Below are positions 16,475 through 24,444 of a stretch of 64,000 nucleotides of DNA, one piece after another; position 1 is the first letter of the stretch; each line of letters opens with the position of its first letter. The stretch is from contig JAPJQL010000004.1 in assembly GCA_030825115.1 (NCBI GenBank), positions 1-64,000 of the forward strand. The letters are read 5' to 3'. The notes below the pieces were generated by a model. It was not told where the DNA came from. It did no database searches and worked only from the letters and a program-made list of their open reading frames with translations. The translations under genes were made by a program, and so were the position numbers. This DNA is from Lachnospiraceae bacterium (GTDB lineage Bacteria; Bacillota; Clostridia; Lachnospirales; Lachnospiraceae).

Positions 16475-17125
16475 TTATTCTTTCGGCTGTTCAGATATCT
16501 CCCCGGTTTCTTCCGGCGTTTCTGCTGTTGGCGCTACCGCCACCTCAGCGGTCTCTGCTTCCGGCGTTTCCGTCACCTCAGCCGCCTCTGTTTCCGGCGC
16601 CGCCTCTGCACGTATCACGTCCTCCGCTCCGCCTTCTTCAACCTGTTTCTTTTTCTCCGACAGCTGCTCTTTCTTTGCCCTTGCCGCAATCTTCCGCTTT
16701 GCAGGAGCTTTCGTTTTGGCCGCCTTCGGCTTTGCCTGCTTCTCTTCTGCCGATGGCTCCGGCTCTGCTTCCGTCACTTCCGGAACAGGTTCTGCCTGCT
16801 CTGCCGTCTCATTCTCCGGAGAGGAGGTCGGCTCGGGCGGTGTCGGCGGCGTCTCATTGCAGAACAAGTCGCCAACATAATCAGAAGGCCTCGGAATGAC
16901 TTTCCAGGATACCAGTTTCCCGTTTATACGTCCAACCTGACAGCCGGCGTTCACAGCCGCATTCACGGCTCCCACATCTCCGGCGATCTTGATGGTCATA
17001 TAGCCAAGACCCTTGGTGTTCTCAACGTCCAGGATATGGACATTGGCTGCCTTCGACATGGTGTCTGCCACCACGACCGCCGTAGACAATCCCTGGATTT
17101 CAACCAAACCCAATGCCTGTTTCAT
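16475..17125 (-). CDS. BMC-H shell protein with a 125-residue charged C-terminal tail
   Basis: Residues 1-88 are a normal BMC-H domain (ALGLVEIQGLSTAVVVADTM, GYMTIKIAGDVGAVNAAV, VIPRPSDYV). From about residue 90 the protein becomes a low-complexity tail: a Pro/Glu part, then a Lys/Ala block (KPKAAKTKAPAKRKIAARAKK), then a Glu/Thr/Ala part. The total is 216 residues against the usual 90-95. PduK-type proteins also have extensions, but I see no Cys cluster in this one. The tail is expected to be disordered and may bridge shell to cargo or one shell to another. The start follows GTGATAGG. Confidence 0.93.
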   Translation of the reverse strand: MKQALGLVEIQGLSTAVVVADTMSKAANVHILDVENTKGLGYMTIKIAGDVGAVNAAVNAGCQVGRINGKLVSWKVIPRPSDYVGDLFCNETPPTPPEPTSSPENETAEQAEPVPEVTEAEPEPSAEEKQAKPKAAKTKAPAKRKIAARAKKEQLSEKKKQVEEGGAEDVIRAEAAPETEAAEVTETPEAETAEVAVAPTAETPEETGEISEQPKE

Positions 17126-17146
17126 CCTATCACCTCACAGTCCTGT

Positions 17147-17869
17147 TTATCTCAATACAATGTTCAAAAACTTTGCCCTGTCTCTTGCCAAATCTGTTAC
17201 GATATCACCCGGATGCAGGAAAAGGACTCCGTTCGACGCGAGCTGATCTACATTCGATGCGGTAATCACACGCCGTTTTCCCTGGTTTTCCACCCTGGGA
17301 GGCGCGGCTGTCAGCTCTTTTCCATCGCCCGGCAGCGCTTCCATGCCGCCGATCGCAATCCCGTATTCCAGCGCCTGCCTGCAGTATTCCATAATGCGGT
17401 TTACATAGGCGGGCGGCTCTTTTCCGGAAAACTTCGCAAGTCCGGAACGCAAAAATACGATCCGGCTTCCGGCTTCCATACAGGCCATGATCCAGGCCGT
17501 CTCGAAGGTGTCGCCGATACAGAGCGCCGTTTTCACCAGCACATCTCTTGGCACCACCGGAAAGACGGTGATCGCCTGTTCCAAATCAGCAGGATGCTGA
17601 CCGGACCGGTAAAGAACGCTGCAACAGGACCGGTAGCTTTTCAGCGCCGTTTCATAGCCCTGCTTTTCCCAGGAAACAGGAACGACCGGATAGACATCAT
17701 ACGCACCCGACGCGTCCGTCTCCCGCAGAAAATCCGTATATTGGGGACTCCACGTAGCAGAACAGAGCATATATACCTTCTGCCGGGCGCCGCACTTACT
17801 CTTCTCTGCCTCCAGCTCCTGCAAAACACGCAATACCAGCGCCTTTAACTGTTCTTCGCTGATTTTCAA
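17147..17869 (-). CDS. Microcompartment-associated flavoprotein-like protein
   Basis: This 240-residue protein begins with an amphipathic helix (ISEEQLKALVLRVLQELE) and a short linker, the layout of a microcompartment targeting peptide. The body has alternating beta/alpha segments (KVYMLCSATWSPQYTDFL, ALCIGDTFETAWIMACMEAG) and ends in a motif LHPGDIVTDLARDRAKF. It resembles the flavoprotein-domain proteins found in GRM loci. I see no clear cofactor motif, so flavin binding is inferred. A TTG start at 17869 is chosen because CGAGGTG lies 5 bases upstream; an earlier in-frame TTG at 17887 lies on the edge of a perfect hairpin. Confidence 0.65.
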   Translation of the reverse strand: MKISEEQLKALVLRVLQELEAEKSKCGARQKVYMLCSATWSPQYTDFLRETDASGAYDVYPVVPVSWEKQGYETALKSYRSCCSVLYRSGQHPADLEQAITVFPVVPRDVLVKTALCIGDTFETAWIMACMEAGSRIVFLRSGLAKFSGKEPPAYVNRIMEYCRQALEYGIAIGGMEALPGDGKELTAAPPRVENQGKRRVITASNVDQLASNGVLFLHPGDIVTDLARDRAKFLNIVLR

Positions 17870-17887
17870 TTTTACACCTCGTTTCAA

Positions 17888-17920
17888 GGAATGCCCCTAT
17901 CCAACGGATAGGGGCATTCC
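17888..17920 (-). other. Perfect intercistronic hairpin without a T-run
   Basis: GGAATGCCCCTATCC and GGATAGGGGCATTCC form a perfect 15-bp stem with a 3-base loop, between the BMC-H gene (17967-18245) and the flavoprotein-like gene. The minus-strand transcript has no U-tract after it, so it is not a standard terminator. It may stabilise the upstream, shell-rich mRNA segment or mark a processing site. Confidence 0.75.
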
Positions 17921-17966
17921 CCACTGCAACCGCTGACAGATAAATCTTGATTTCTATCTGCTGCTC

Positions 17967-18245
17967 TTATTCAAGATGTGGAAGAATCTTTTCAACATCT
18001 GTATGAGGACGCGGAATTACATGAGTCGATACTACTTCGCCGACTGCTGCCGCAGAAGCTGCGCCCGCATCCGTAGCTGCCTTTACCGCACCCACATCGC
18101 CTCTTACCATAACGGTAACAAGACCGGAGCCGATTTTCTCATAGCCAACCAGCGTAACGTTTGCTGCCTTTACCATCGCATCGGCTGCCTCAATCGCGCC
18201 AACCAGACCTTTTGTCTCAACCATACCTAATGCATCTGCATTCAT
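17967..18245 (-). CDS. BMC-H hexameric shell protein, PduA/PduJ type
   Basis: The 92-residue single BMC domain is nearly identical to the one at 13290-13568 (ALGMVETKGLVGAIEAADAM, GSGLVTVMVRGDVGAVKA, VIPRPHTDVEKILP). Two copies in one operon would raise the dose of the main facet tile. It sits early in the operon, just after the BMC-T gene and before the strong hairpin at 17888-17920. The start follows AAGGAGGTTCTGGT. Confidence 0.97.
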   Translation of the reverse strand: MNADALGMVETKGLVGAIEAADAMVKAANVTLVGYEKIGSGLVTVMVRGDVGAVKAATDAGAASAAAVGEVVSTHVIPRPHTDVEKILPHLE

Positions 18246-18286
18246 ACCAGAACCTCCTTAATTGATTTCCATTCTCCCTGTTTCTA

Positions 18287-19072
18287 TCAGATATATGGAG
18301 TTGTAGTGGACTTCGGTTCTTCACCCAGTGCACCTAACATCTTCTTTCCTGCTTCGATCGCAGCCTTAACCGCCTGTCTTACCGCTCCGGAATCACCGGT
18401 GAAGGTAAGGATAACCTCGTTTGAGTAGCTGGTTCCGCTGGACGGCGAGCAGTAGCCCACAACCTCAACGTTTGCTGCCTTTACCGCGATATCGGCAAGA
18501 ACCGTACCGATCGCTGCCGGACCTGCACAGGTCATACCAAATGCTCTGCCAACCGGTGCGCCAAGCGCTTTTTCAAGACAGTAGCTTGCTCTTGCGGTGT
18601 ACTGGAACTCCAGATGTCCTGCATCGGTTCCGTATACATCGCCAAAATATTTCGGAAGTACCTGAAGAGCGATCTCAACGGCTCTTCTTGCATCGGACAC
18701 ATCATCTGCACCGATGTAGATCAAGCTTCCGTGTCCGGCTCCGCCCTTGGTATCCCTTGGAAGCTCCACAGAGATGATCTCGGTGTTGGTAGCCTTTACT
18801 GCCTCATCAACCGCCCAGATCTGCGGACCTGCGCCGACTCTGCCGCCGATGATGCCGATAGAACGGTATTTGCCCAGCTTCATCACATCAACCAGCATCG
18901 GGTCAACGCTTGCGATCACCAGACCGATGGTATCGCCGATAGCAGTGCCTACAAACTCAGTCAGACCGATGTTGCTGTTTACTGCTGCAGCTTCAGGCTT
19001 ACAATCGTCTTTCTTAATTCCCAACTCATCAGAAACCTGCTTCATAACTTTCTCAATTAACTGCTGATCCAT
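18287..19072 (-). CDS. pduB: BMC-T tandem-domain shell protein, PduB type
   Basis: Trimeric shell tile. The 261-residue protein has an N-terminal extension (DQQLIEKVMKQVSDELGIKK) that is helical and resembles targeting peptides, then two BMC domains (FVGTAIGDTIGLVIASVDP, YRSIGIIGGRVGAGPQIW; VILTFTGDSGAVRQAVKAA). In Pdu shells the PduB N-terminal region tethers the cargo core to the shell, so the extension is probably functional. The shorter paralogue at 3492-4175 lacks it. It follows the activase gene by 27 bases. The start follows GGAGGAAAAAGA. Confidence 0.95.
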   Translation of the reverse strand: MDQQLIEKVMKQVSDELGIKKDDCKPEAAAVNSNIGLTEFVGTAIGDTIGLVIASVDPMLVDVMKLGKYRSIGIIGGRVGAGPQIWAVDEAVKATNTEIISVELPRDTKGGAGHGSLIYIGADDVSDARRAVEIALQVLPKYFGDVYGTDAGHLEFQYTARASYCLEKALGAPVGRAFGMTCAGPAAIGTVLADIAVKAANVEVVGYCSPSSGTSYSNEVILTFTGDSGAVRQAVKAAIEAGKKMLGALGEEPKSTTTPYI

Positions 19073-19099
19073 TCTTTTTCCTCCATTCTAAAATCGTGT

Positions 19100-20017
19100 T
19101 TAACCGCCGATGATACATTGAAAACCATAACTTTCAACCACGGCTTTGCACTCTGTCAAATCTTCCGGTGCCAGTGGTTTGACATGCTTCAGTGAATAAT
19201 CCTGACCCAGCAGCCCATACTTGTTCTCACCAAAAGAATGATATGGTAACAGATGTATGGTTCGGATGCCCATCAGAGTTCTTGCATATTCTGCGATCGC
19301 CCTGATGTCCTCAACCGAATAATTGAATCCCGGAATGACCGGAACCCGGATTACGGTCTGGGATATCTGGCTGATACGGGGAGCATTTTTCAGCACCAGC
19401 TCATTGGAGCCGCCCGTATATTTTTTATGCTGCTCTGCATTCATATGCTTGAGATCCAGAAGCACCGTATCTACATAAGGAATCACTTTCTCAATCGCCT
19501 CACTGCTTCCAATGCCCGTCGTCTCGATGGCCGTATTCCAGCCCTGACCCTTACAGGCCTGCAAAAGCTCGGATGCAAATTCATACTGAACCAGCGGTTC
19601 TCCGCCGGACAAGGTGATCCCGCCGCCGGAACGGCGATAGGTGGTGGCATCTTTTTTCAATTCCCGTATTACCTGCTGGACTGACATCGTCTTTCCCTTC
19701 AGGACCAGAGCGCCCGCCGGACATGCATTGACGCATTCCCCGCAGCCGCTGCATATATCCCGGTTCACCCAGCTTTGATTGTCAGGGCTGATTGCCCCCC
19801 TTTTGCAGGCTGTGATACAGCGGCCGCAATGGAGGCAATCGTCCTTCTTATACATAATAACAGGTTTCGCATTCTGCGATTCAGGATTACTGCACCACTG
19901 GCAAGAGAGAGGACAGCCCTTCAAAAATACGATCGTCCGGATGCCCGGTCCGTCATGCAGGGAAAATCTCTGTATGTCAAACACGGTGCCCGTTAAATTA
20001 TAATTAATTGAATCCAT
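19100..20017 (-). CDS. Glycyl radical enzyme activase, radical SAM
   Basis: Abstracts a hydrogen from the glycine of its partner enzyme using SAM and a [4Fe-4S] cluster. The 305-residue protein has the radical SAM motif in the form CPLSCQWC after the RFSLHDGPGIRTIVFLKG lead. It also has a ferredoxin insert with two clusters (CLHCGRCITACKRG and CSGCGECVNACPAG), the GGGITLSGGEPL motif and TTGIGS. It lies 35 bases after the radical enzyme gene, its cognate substrate. It needs SAM, consistent with metK in the same operon. Confidence 0.96.
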   Translation of the reverse strand: MDSINYNLTGTVFDIQRFSLHDGPGIRTIVFLKGCPLSCQWCSNPESQNAKPVIMYKKDDCLHCGRCITACKRGAISPDNQSWVNRDICSGCGECVNACPAGALVLKGKTMSVQQVIRELKKDATTYRRSGGGITLSGGEPLVQYEFASELLQACKGQGWNTAIETTGIGSSEAIEKVIPYVDTVLLDLKHMNAEQHKKYTGGSNELVLKNAPRISQISQTVIRVPVIPGFNYSVEDIRAIAEYARTLMGIRTIHLLPYHSFGENKYGLLGQDYSLKHVKPLAPEDLTECKAVVESYGFQCIIGG

Positions 20018-20052
20018 GCCGAACTCCCTTCCCTGTCTGCCTCAGGAACAGA

Positions 20053-22581
20053 CTAGAATGTCTGCTCTGTACGGCTGATAATATCATCCTGAACTTCTTT
20101 TGCCAGAACGGTAAACTGTGCACTGTAGCCTGCAACACGGACAACCAGGTCTTTATAATCTTCCGGTTTTGCCTGAGCTGCAAGAAGCGTATCTCTGTCA
20201 ATAACGTTAAACTGTACATGCATACCCTTGTGGTCAAAGTAAGCGCGGACAACAGATGCGAAATTCTTCAGGCCTTCGTCACCAGCCAGTGCGGAAGGAA
20301 GGAATTTCTGGTTGTACAGAGTACCGTTGGAGTAGTTTGCATGATCCAGTTTTGCAACGGACATCGCTGCTGCCGTCGGGCCATTGGTATCTTTACCCTG
20401 TCTTGGGGATACGCCGTCTGCCAGAGGAGCCTTTGCCAGTCTTCCGTCCGGAAGCGCTGCTACGTCTTTACCAAACAGAACGTTTGCGGATACCGGATAG
20501 CATCCTGCCTGGAACTGTCCGCCACGTGGGTTGGTGTATTTCTCTACTTCATAAGAGTAAATCTGACCGCAGCGTCTTGCAATCATATCTACTTCGTCAT
20601 CATCATTACCAAACCATGGGGTGTTCTCCATGATTCTCTTGATCCGTGCATACTCTTCCTTGTTGCAGCAGCCGCCTGCCGGTGCTGCCGGTGCGGAAAG
20701 CTGTGCAGTCAGGTCTGCCAGGTTGATGGAGCCGTTGTTGCTGAGGATGCGTTTTACAGCCTCATAGATTCTTGCTTCATCAGAGTCAGCACATGCTGCC
20801 TGCGGTGCGTCACACGCATAACCGAAGTTATTCTGTAATGCTTCCTTAAGCTGTGCCATCGTTACTTCCTTGCTGTCGAATACGTGCTTCTTGATTGCAC
20901 ACAGGGAGTCGCCGGAGTCAGCCACACCGAACGCCTGCGGGCCGGTGAAGTTGTAGATCGCTCCGCCTTCCTGTACGCTCTTGCCTCTGCCGATACAGTC
21001 ATCAACCAGTGCGGAAAGGAACGGAAGCGGCGCTCTCTCTGCATGTGCATAGTCCACGCAGTTGTCAGCCTCAGCCAGATGATATACAAAATATTCCATC
21101 TGCTTTTTATATGCTGTAAAGATATCTTCCAGACAGGTGAAGGAGGTCATGTCACCGGTAACCGGTCCTAACTGCTTGTCGCCAACCTTACCATTGTTCA
21201 GGGTGATCTCAAGAACCTTTGCAATGTTAAAGAATGCTGCATCATGCCAGCCCTCTGTCTTATGCGGACACTGCGGCTCTACACAGCCGATGATACAGTA
21301 GCTTCTTGCATCTGCCAGAGAAACGCCTCTGTTACACAGTGCAGGAATGATAACCTCATCGTTGTACATCGCCGGAACGCCAAGTCCGAGACGGGTAACT
21401 TCACATGCTCTGTAGAGGAACTCGTCCGGTGTATTCTGATGAACCCGGATGGAGAAGGACGGAGCCGGAAGCTGTACATGTGCAACCGCTTCCATACACA
21501 TATAGGAAACGTCGTTGGTTGCATCCAGGCCGTCTTCAGTCTGTCCGCCTACGATCAGGTTCTGGAATACTGCGTATCCTGCGAACGCCTGTGCGGAAAC
21601 TTCGTCACGGGTCTTGTTTACGTCGTTTAATTTGATCCAGATACAGTCAACCAGTTCCTGTGCAAATTCTTTGGAAATGTTCTTGTCATTTGCCAGGTAC
21701 GGATACATATACTGGTCAAAGCGTCCCGGAGAAATGGAATGTCCGTTTGCTTCGATCTGAAGGAGGATCTGTACAAACCAGAATGCCTGGCATGCCTCGT
21801 AGAAATTGGAAGCGCCGCGCTCCGGAACATTGTCACAGTTTGCCGCGATCTGAAGCAGCTCTGCTTTTCTTACCGGATCTGGACATGTTGCCGCCATCTC
21901 TCTTGCTTTAGCCGCATATCTGTGTGCGAAGTTGATCGCTGCGGTATATGTAATAACAATTGCCTCATAGAAGTTTTTCTTCTTAATGTATTCCGGATCG
22001 CTGGTATCCAGTTTTTCCATTGTCTCGATCACATTTTTAATGATGCCGGTAAAGCCAATCGCAAGTACCTTGCCGTAGTCAACACATACATGGCCTACGC
22101 CGCCATAGAAGTAGTTGCCAACGGTAAAGACGCCGTTTGCGATACAATCCTTGGTCTCCTGGGACATATAGGAATCTGCCAGGGCGCTGGTGGTCTTCCC
22201 ATCCCAGTATTTGAATGCTTCGTGCAGCTCTGCCGCCGTCTCCTTCGGAATCTGGAACGGATCCGCGATTCTGGTCCCCATAGTCTCGAACTCTTTTTCA
22301 ACCCAGTCGTAAGAAAACTCCGGACAGATCTCGGTTGAGCGGAGGTTCTTGGTGATCGCGCCGACAACCAGCTCGTTGTCATGGATCGTAACCGGAAGAT
22401 TGTTGAAGATCTTCTCTGCTGCTTTTGCACGTCTCATGATCGGGGACAGCCCTTCTGTCTCCTTATAAGACTCCGTCACCAGAACCGCTCTCTCGGATTC
22501 TACGTACGGGACTGCATCCACAATTGCCCTCTTCAGACTTTTCACTCTTGCGGTTGGCTCTGTAAACCCTTTTGCTAACAT
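20053..22581 (-). CDS. Glycyl radical diol dehydratase, 1,2-propanediol/glycerol dehydratase type
   Basis: B12-independent removal of water from a vicinal diol to give an aldehyde; the signature enzyme of the microcompartment. It has 842 residues. The radical Gly is Gly818 (VVRVAGYSA) and the thiyl pair is Cys433-Val-Glu435 (IIGCVEPQ). Diol-binding residues known from Clostridium butyricum glycerol dehydratase fall at the same numbers: His164 (GGVGH), Ser282 (HSISP) and Asp447 (GWHDAAFF), but position 339 is Phe where that enzyme has Tyr. Compared with that 787-residue enzyme there is an insert of about 50 residues at roughly 588-655, containing a helix (DEARIYEAVKRILSNNG) and a Pro/Ala linker, a possible internal targeting element also expected in GRM propanediol dehydratases. 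Choline TMA-lyase residues are absent. The ribosome site is AAAGGAGG. Confidence 0.92.
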   Translation of the reverse strand: MLAKGFTEPTARVKSLKRAIVDAVPYVESERAVLVTESYKETEGLSPIMRRAKAAEKIFNNLPVTIHDNELVVGAITKNLRSTEICPEFSYDWVEKEFETMGTRIADPFQIPKETAAELHEAFKYWDGKTTSALADSYMSQETKDCIANGVFTVGNYFYGGVGHVCVDYGKVLAIGFTGIIKNVIETMEKLDTSDPEYIKKKNFYEAIVITYTAAINFAHRYAAKAREMAATCPDPVRKAELLQIAANCDNVPERGASNFYEACQAFWFVQILLQIEANGHSISPGRFDQYMYPYLANDKNISKEFAQELVDCIWIKLNDVNKTRDEVSAQAFAGYAVFQNLIVGGQTEDGLDATNDVSYMCMEAVAHVQLPAPSFSIRVHQNTPDEFLYRACEVTRLGLGVPAMYNDEVIIPALCNRGVSLADARSYCIIGCVEPQCPHKTEGWHDAAFFNIAKVLEITLNNGKVGDKQLGPVTGDMTSFTCLEDIFTAYKKQMEYFVYHLAEADNCVDYAHAERAPLPFLSALVDDCIGRGKSVQEGGAIYNFTGPQAFGVADSGDSLCAIKKHVFDSKEVTMAQLKEALQNNFGYACDAPQAACADSDEARIYEAVKRILSNNGSINLADLTAQLSAPAAPAGGCCNKEEYARIKRIMENTPWFGNDDDEVDMIARRCGQIYSYEVEKYTNPRGGQFQAGCYPVSANVLFGKDVAALPDGRLAKAPLADGVSPRQGKDTNGPTAAAMSVAKLDHANYSNGTLYNQKFLPSALAGDEGLKNFASVVRAYFDHKGMHVQFNVIDRDTLLAAQAKPEDYKDLVVRVAGYSAQFTVLAKEVQDDIISRTEQTF

Positions 22582-22707
22582 AAATATCCTCCTTTACATT
22601 TTGTTGCATATTATAGTTCGTTTTCAAAGGACCGCGCACACTGGAGTCCAGTTCTGTGCATCCCCTCTTCCACTCATCATAGCCCATTCCTTCAAAAAAG
22701 ATGGAAC

Positions 22708-22737
22708 ATTATAAAAACGTAAAAAATGTACAATCCA
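22708..22737 (-). promoter_or_regulatory. Promoter of the glycyl radical enzyme operon with TGGATTGTAC motif
   Basis: On the minus strand TGGATTGTAC (22737-22728) covers the -35 position (GGATTG) of a promoter with a perfect TATAAT -10 (22713-22708). A T-run follows the motif, as at the other sites. The leader of about 120 bases contains a small hairpin built on CTGG/CCAG near 22640-22660. The poor -35 suggests activator dependence. Confidence 0.65.
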
Positions 22738-22758
22738 AACTTTTTACCCTTTTCCAGT

Positions 22759-23331
22759 TCAGCCTGCAGTCACTCCCAGCAGATTTAAAAATCCTCTCAA
22801 AATCTCTACATTTCCCGGCCACGCGGGGGATGTGACAAGATTTCCACAGACCAGCGCCTCGTGGGGCTCCCTGTCTGCGTAGAGCCCTCCCACTGCAGTT
22901 ATCTCCGGCTTTACCGCCGGATATGCAGTCACAGTCTTTCCTCTGAGGACATCTGCCGCCGTCAGGATCTGTACGCCGTGGCAGATTGCCGCCACCGGTT
23001 TATCAAGGTCCATAAAATAATGAACAATGTCCAGAACCCGGCCATCCAGCCGCAGGTACTCCGGCGCTCTTCCCCCTGTCAGAAACAATCCGTCATACTG
23101 CTCCAGCTTCAGATAGTCAAACGATGCATTCAGAAAAAAATTGTGCCCAGGCTTTTCCGAGTAGGTCTGGTCTCCTTCAAAATCATGGATCGCAGTCCTG
23201 ATGATATCTCCTGCCGATTTTCCCGGACATACCACATCCACCGCCACGCCGGCAACCTGGAGTGCCTGATAAGGGACCATCACCTCATAGTCTTCCGTAT
23301 AGTCACCGGCAAGCATCAGTATCTTTTTCAT
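22759..23331 (-). CDS. DJ-1/PfpI family protein
   Basis: The 190-residue protein has the family fold with the reactive Cys at the nucleophile elbow (AAICHGVQILTAA), an acidic partner in the early strand (MLAGDYTED) and GGRAPEYLRLD. Members include chaperones, glyoxalase-like deglycases and amidases; the substrate of this one is not evident. Placement in a unit with PduU-like and PduV-like genes suggests a housekeeping role towards reactive aldehydes or damaged cargo, which is inference. Its start overlaps the end of the GTPase gene by 29 bases. Confidence 0.85.
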   Translation of the reverse strand: MKKILMLAGDYTEDYEVMVPYQALQVAGVAVDVVCPGKSAGDIIRTAIHDFEGDQTYSEKPGHNFFLNASFDYLKLEQYDGLFLTGGRAPEYLRLDGRVLDIVHYFMDLDKPVAAICHGVQILTAADVLRGKTVTAYPAVKPEITAVGGLYADREPHEALVCGNLVTSPAWPGNVEILRGFLNLLGVTAG

Positions 23332-23800
23332 CTGCTGTCTCCTCCTTTTTCATTTCCCAGGGGAGCACATCCCCCTCTTCTCTCAGATATTCCAGGATAT
23401 CTCCCACGCCCTCTCCGGTGACGGAACTTACATAGAAGATATGTTTGCAGCCGGTCAGTTCCAGCCACATCGTGGCCAGGTCGATCCTTGCTCCCGGCTG
23501 GTCGATCTGCGTCACGATCCCTATGACATCTCTCGTCGACAACGATACGATATTGGGGCTGTAAAGAGAATAATCCTCCACCGCGCTCATAAGCAGCCCA
23601 ATGACATCCGCCTCGTAAGAGTATAAGATCAATGCCCTTGCCAGCGTCTTGTTCTCTGCGTATTCGCCCGGGGTGTCAATGATGACGTCATAATGGTTGA
23701 TATACTGTGTCTTATGGTACTGGATCTTCCTGCCTTTCAAAGCCTGGGTCAGGGTCGTCTTTCCTGCGCCGCTGCGTCCTACCAGCATAATCTTCTTCAC
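23303..23800 (-). CDS. PduV/EutP-type small GTPase
   Basis: The 165-residue P-loop GTPase has a Walker A motif GRSGAGKTTL at residues about 7-16, DTPGEYAE (G3) and TQIDQPGA (G4-like, TQxD). EutP/PduV proteins accompany microcompartments; PduV of Salmonella has been linked to compartment positioning, while the role of EutP is debated. A GTG start at 23800 is chosen: GGAGGGAGG precedes it and the first residues KKIMLVGRSG match the family. An in-frame TTG further upstream would overlap the shell gene heavily. Confidence 0.88.
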   Translation of the reverse strand: MKKIMLVGRSGAGKTTLTQALKGRKIQYHKTQYINHYDVIIDTPGEYAENKTLARALILYSYEADVIGLLMSAVEDYSLYSPNIVSLSTRDVIGIVTQIDQPGARIDLATMWLELTGCKHIFYVSSVTGEGVGDILEYLREEGDVLPWEMKKEETADEKDTDACR

Positions 23801-23828
23801 AGATCTTCCTCCCTCCAAAGCGCCGGTA

Positions 23829-24218
23829 TCAGGCTTTTGTGATCCTGCAGACGGTAAACCCCAGTTCCTTTGAGGTGTACTGTAAAATCCGTTCAAAAGC
23901 AATATTCACATCCGAAATCGTCCCTGTGATGATCAGAGTCCCACTGAACCGGTCGATAAAGCCGATCTGTACAGCGGATGCTTTGATCGCAAGGTCTGCT
24001 GTGATAATGGCCGTCTCACTGGGCGTCAGCGTCAACACGCCGATTGCCGACCGGTGATAATCCACCGTCGGGTCCAGCCCCAGCTTCCTGTAGATCACCT
24101 CATCCGGGCTTGCTATGATATGCGCCATCGTTATCTGCTTGCCAGGAACCGACTCCTGTACAATACGCATCAGATCGCTCTGACTGCCATTCCAATCCTT
24201 CATTTCCATATATTTCAT
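23829..24218 (-). CDS. BMC shell protein, PduU/EutS type, circularly permuted
   Basis: The 129-residue shell protein is of the permuted class. An N-terminal segment forming the beta-barrel plug (ESVPGKQITMAHIIASP) precedes the BMC core (SAIGVLTLTPSETAIITADL, GTLIITGTISDVNIAFERIL). PduU and EutS are minor hexameric facet proteins; PduU has been reported to interact with PduV, whose gene follows here. The start follows GAAAGGCG. It is the first gene of its unit and divergent from pduS. Confidence 0.93.
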   Translation of the reverse strand: MKYMEMKDWNGSQSDLMRIVQESVPGKQITMAHIIASPDEVIYRKLGLDPTVDYHRSAIGVLTLTPSETAIITADLAIKASAVQIGFIDRFSGTLIITGTISDVNIAFERILQYTSKELGFTVCRITKA

Positions 24219-24263
24219 CGCCTTTCTGCCGAAATGCTTTTATCTTTTATATTGTAACATCTA

Positions 24264-24291
24264 ATTATCTGATTTTTTTAGCAATAGACAA
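24264..24291 (-). promoter_or_regulatory. Promoter of the PduU-PduV-DJ-1 unit
   Basis: On the minus strand TTGTCT (24291-24286) and GATAAT (24269-24264) are 16 bases apart, 46 bases upstream of the start codon. The TGGATTGTAC site of the divergent pduS promoter lies about 50 bases further upstream and could serve both directions. Confidence 0.5.
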
Positions 24292-24340
24292 ACTGATTTT
24301 CTGTAAAATACAGACCTGTAGCGTCCAAATGCAACTGTAT

Positions 24341-24401
24341 TGGATTGTACCTCTTTTTAGGCTGTGCCGTCATTGTGGACAGTCCTTTTTTTCTATATAA
24401 T
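24341..24401 (+). promoter_or_regulatory. pduS promoter with upstream TGGATTGTAC motif
   Basis: TGGATTGTAC with a following T-run lies at 24341-24350. The promoter is TTGTGG (24373-24378), a 17-base spacer, and TATAAT (24396-24401). A weaker motif-like sequence, TGGACAGTCC, starts at 24376 and overlaps the -35. The start codon is about 44 bases after the -10. Confidence 0.65.
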
Positions 24402-24444
24402 AAATAAGAAATGGTTTTATTATCAGTAAGAAGGGAGTGTAGCT

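Noticed and set aside
16442..17848. Plus-strand open frame opposite the tailed BMC-H and flavoprotein-like genes
   Set aside because: Its Cys/Arg/Leu-rich sequence mirrors the Glu/Ala/Lys-coded tail on the other strand.
20053..22581. Glycyl radical enzyme as choline trimethylamine-lyase (CutC)
   Set aside because: The CutC substrate motifs (Tyr-x7-Asp in the YHAVNGGGD region and Thr/Tyr after the GCVEP motif) are absent; His164 and Asp447 of diol dehydratases are present instead.
22582..22700. Riboswitch in the leader of the radical enzyme operon
   Set aside because: Only one small CTGG/CCAG hairpin is visible; no terminator or known aptamer core could be recognised.
23801..23902. Longer start for the PduV/EutP-like GTPase
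   Set aside because: The extension overlaps the shell gene, lacks family similarity and ignores the strong ribosome site before the GTG at 23800.
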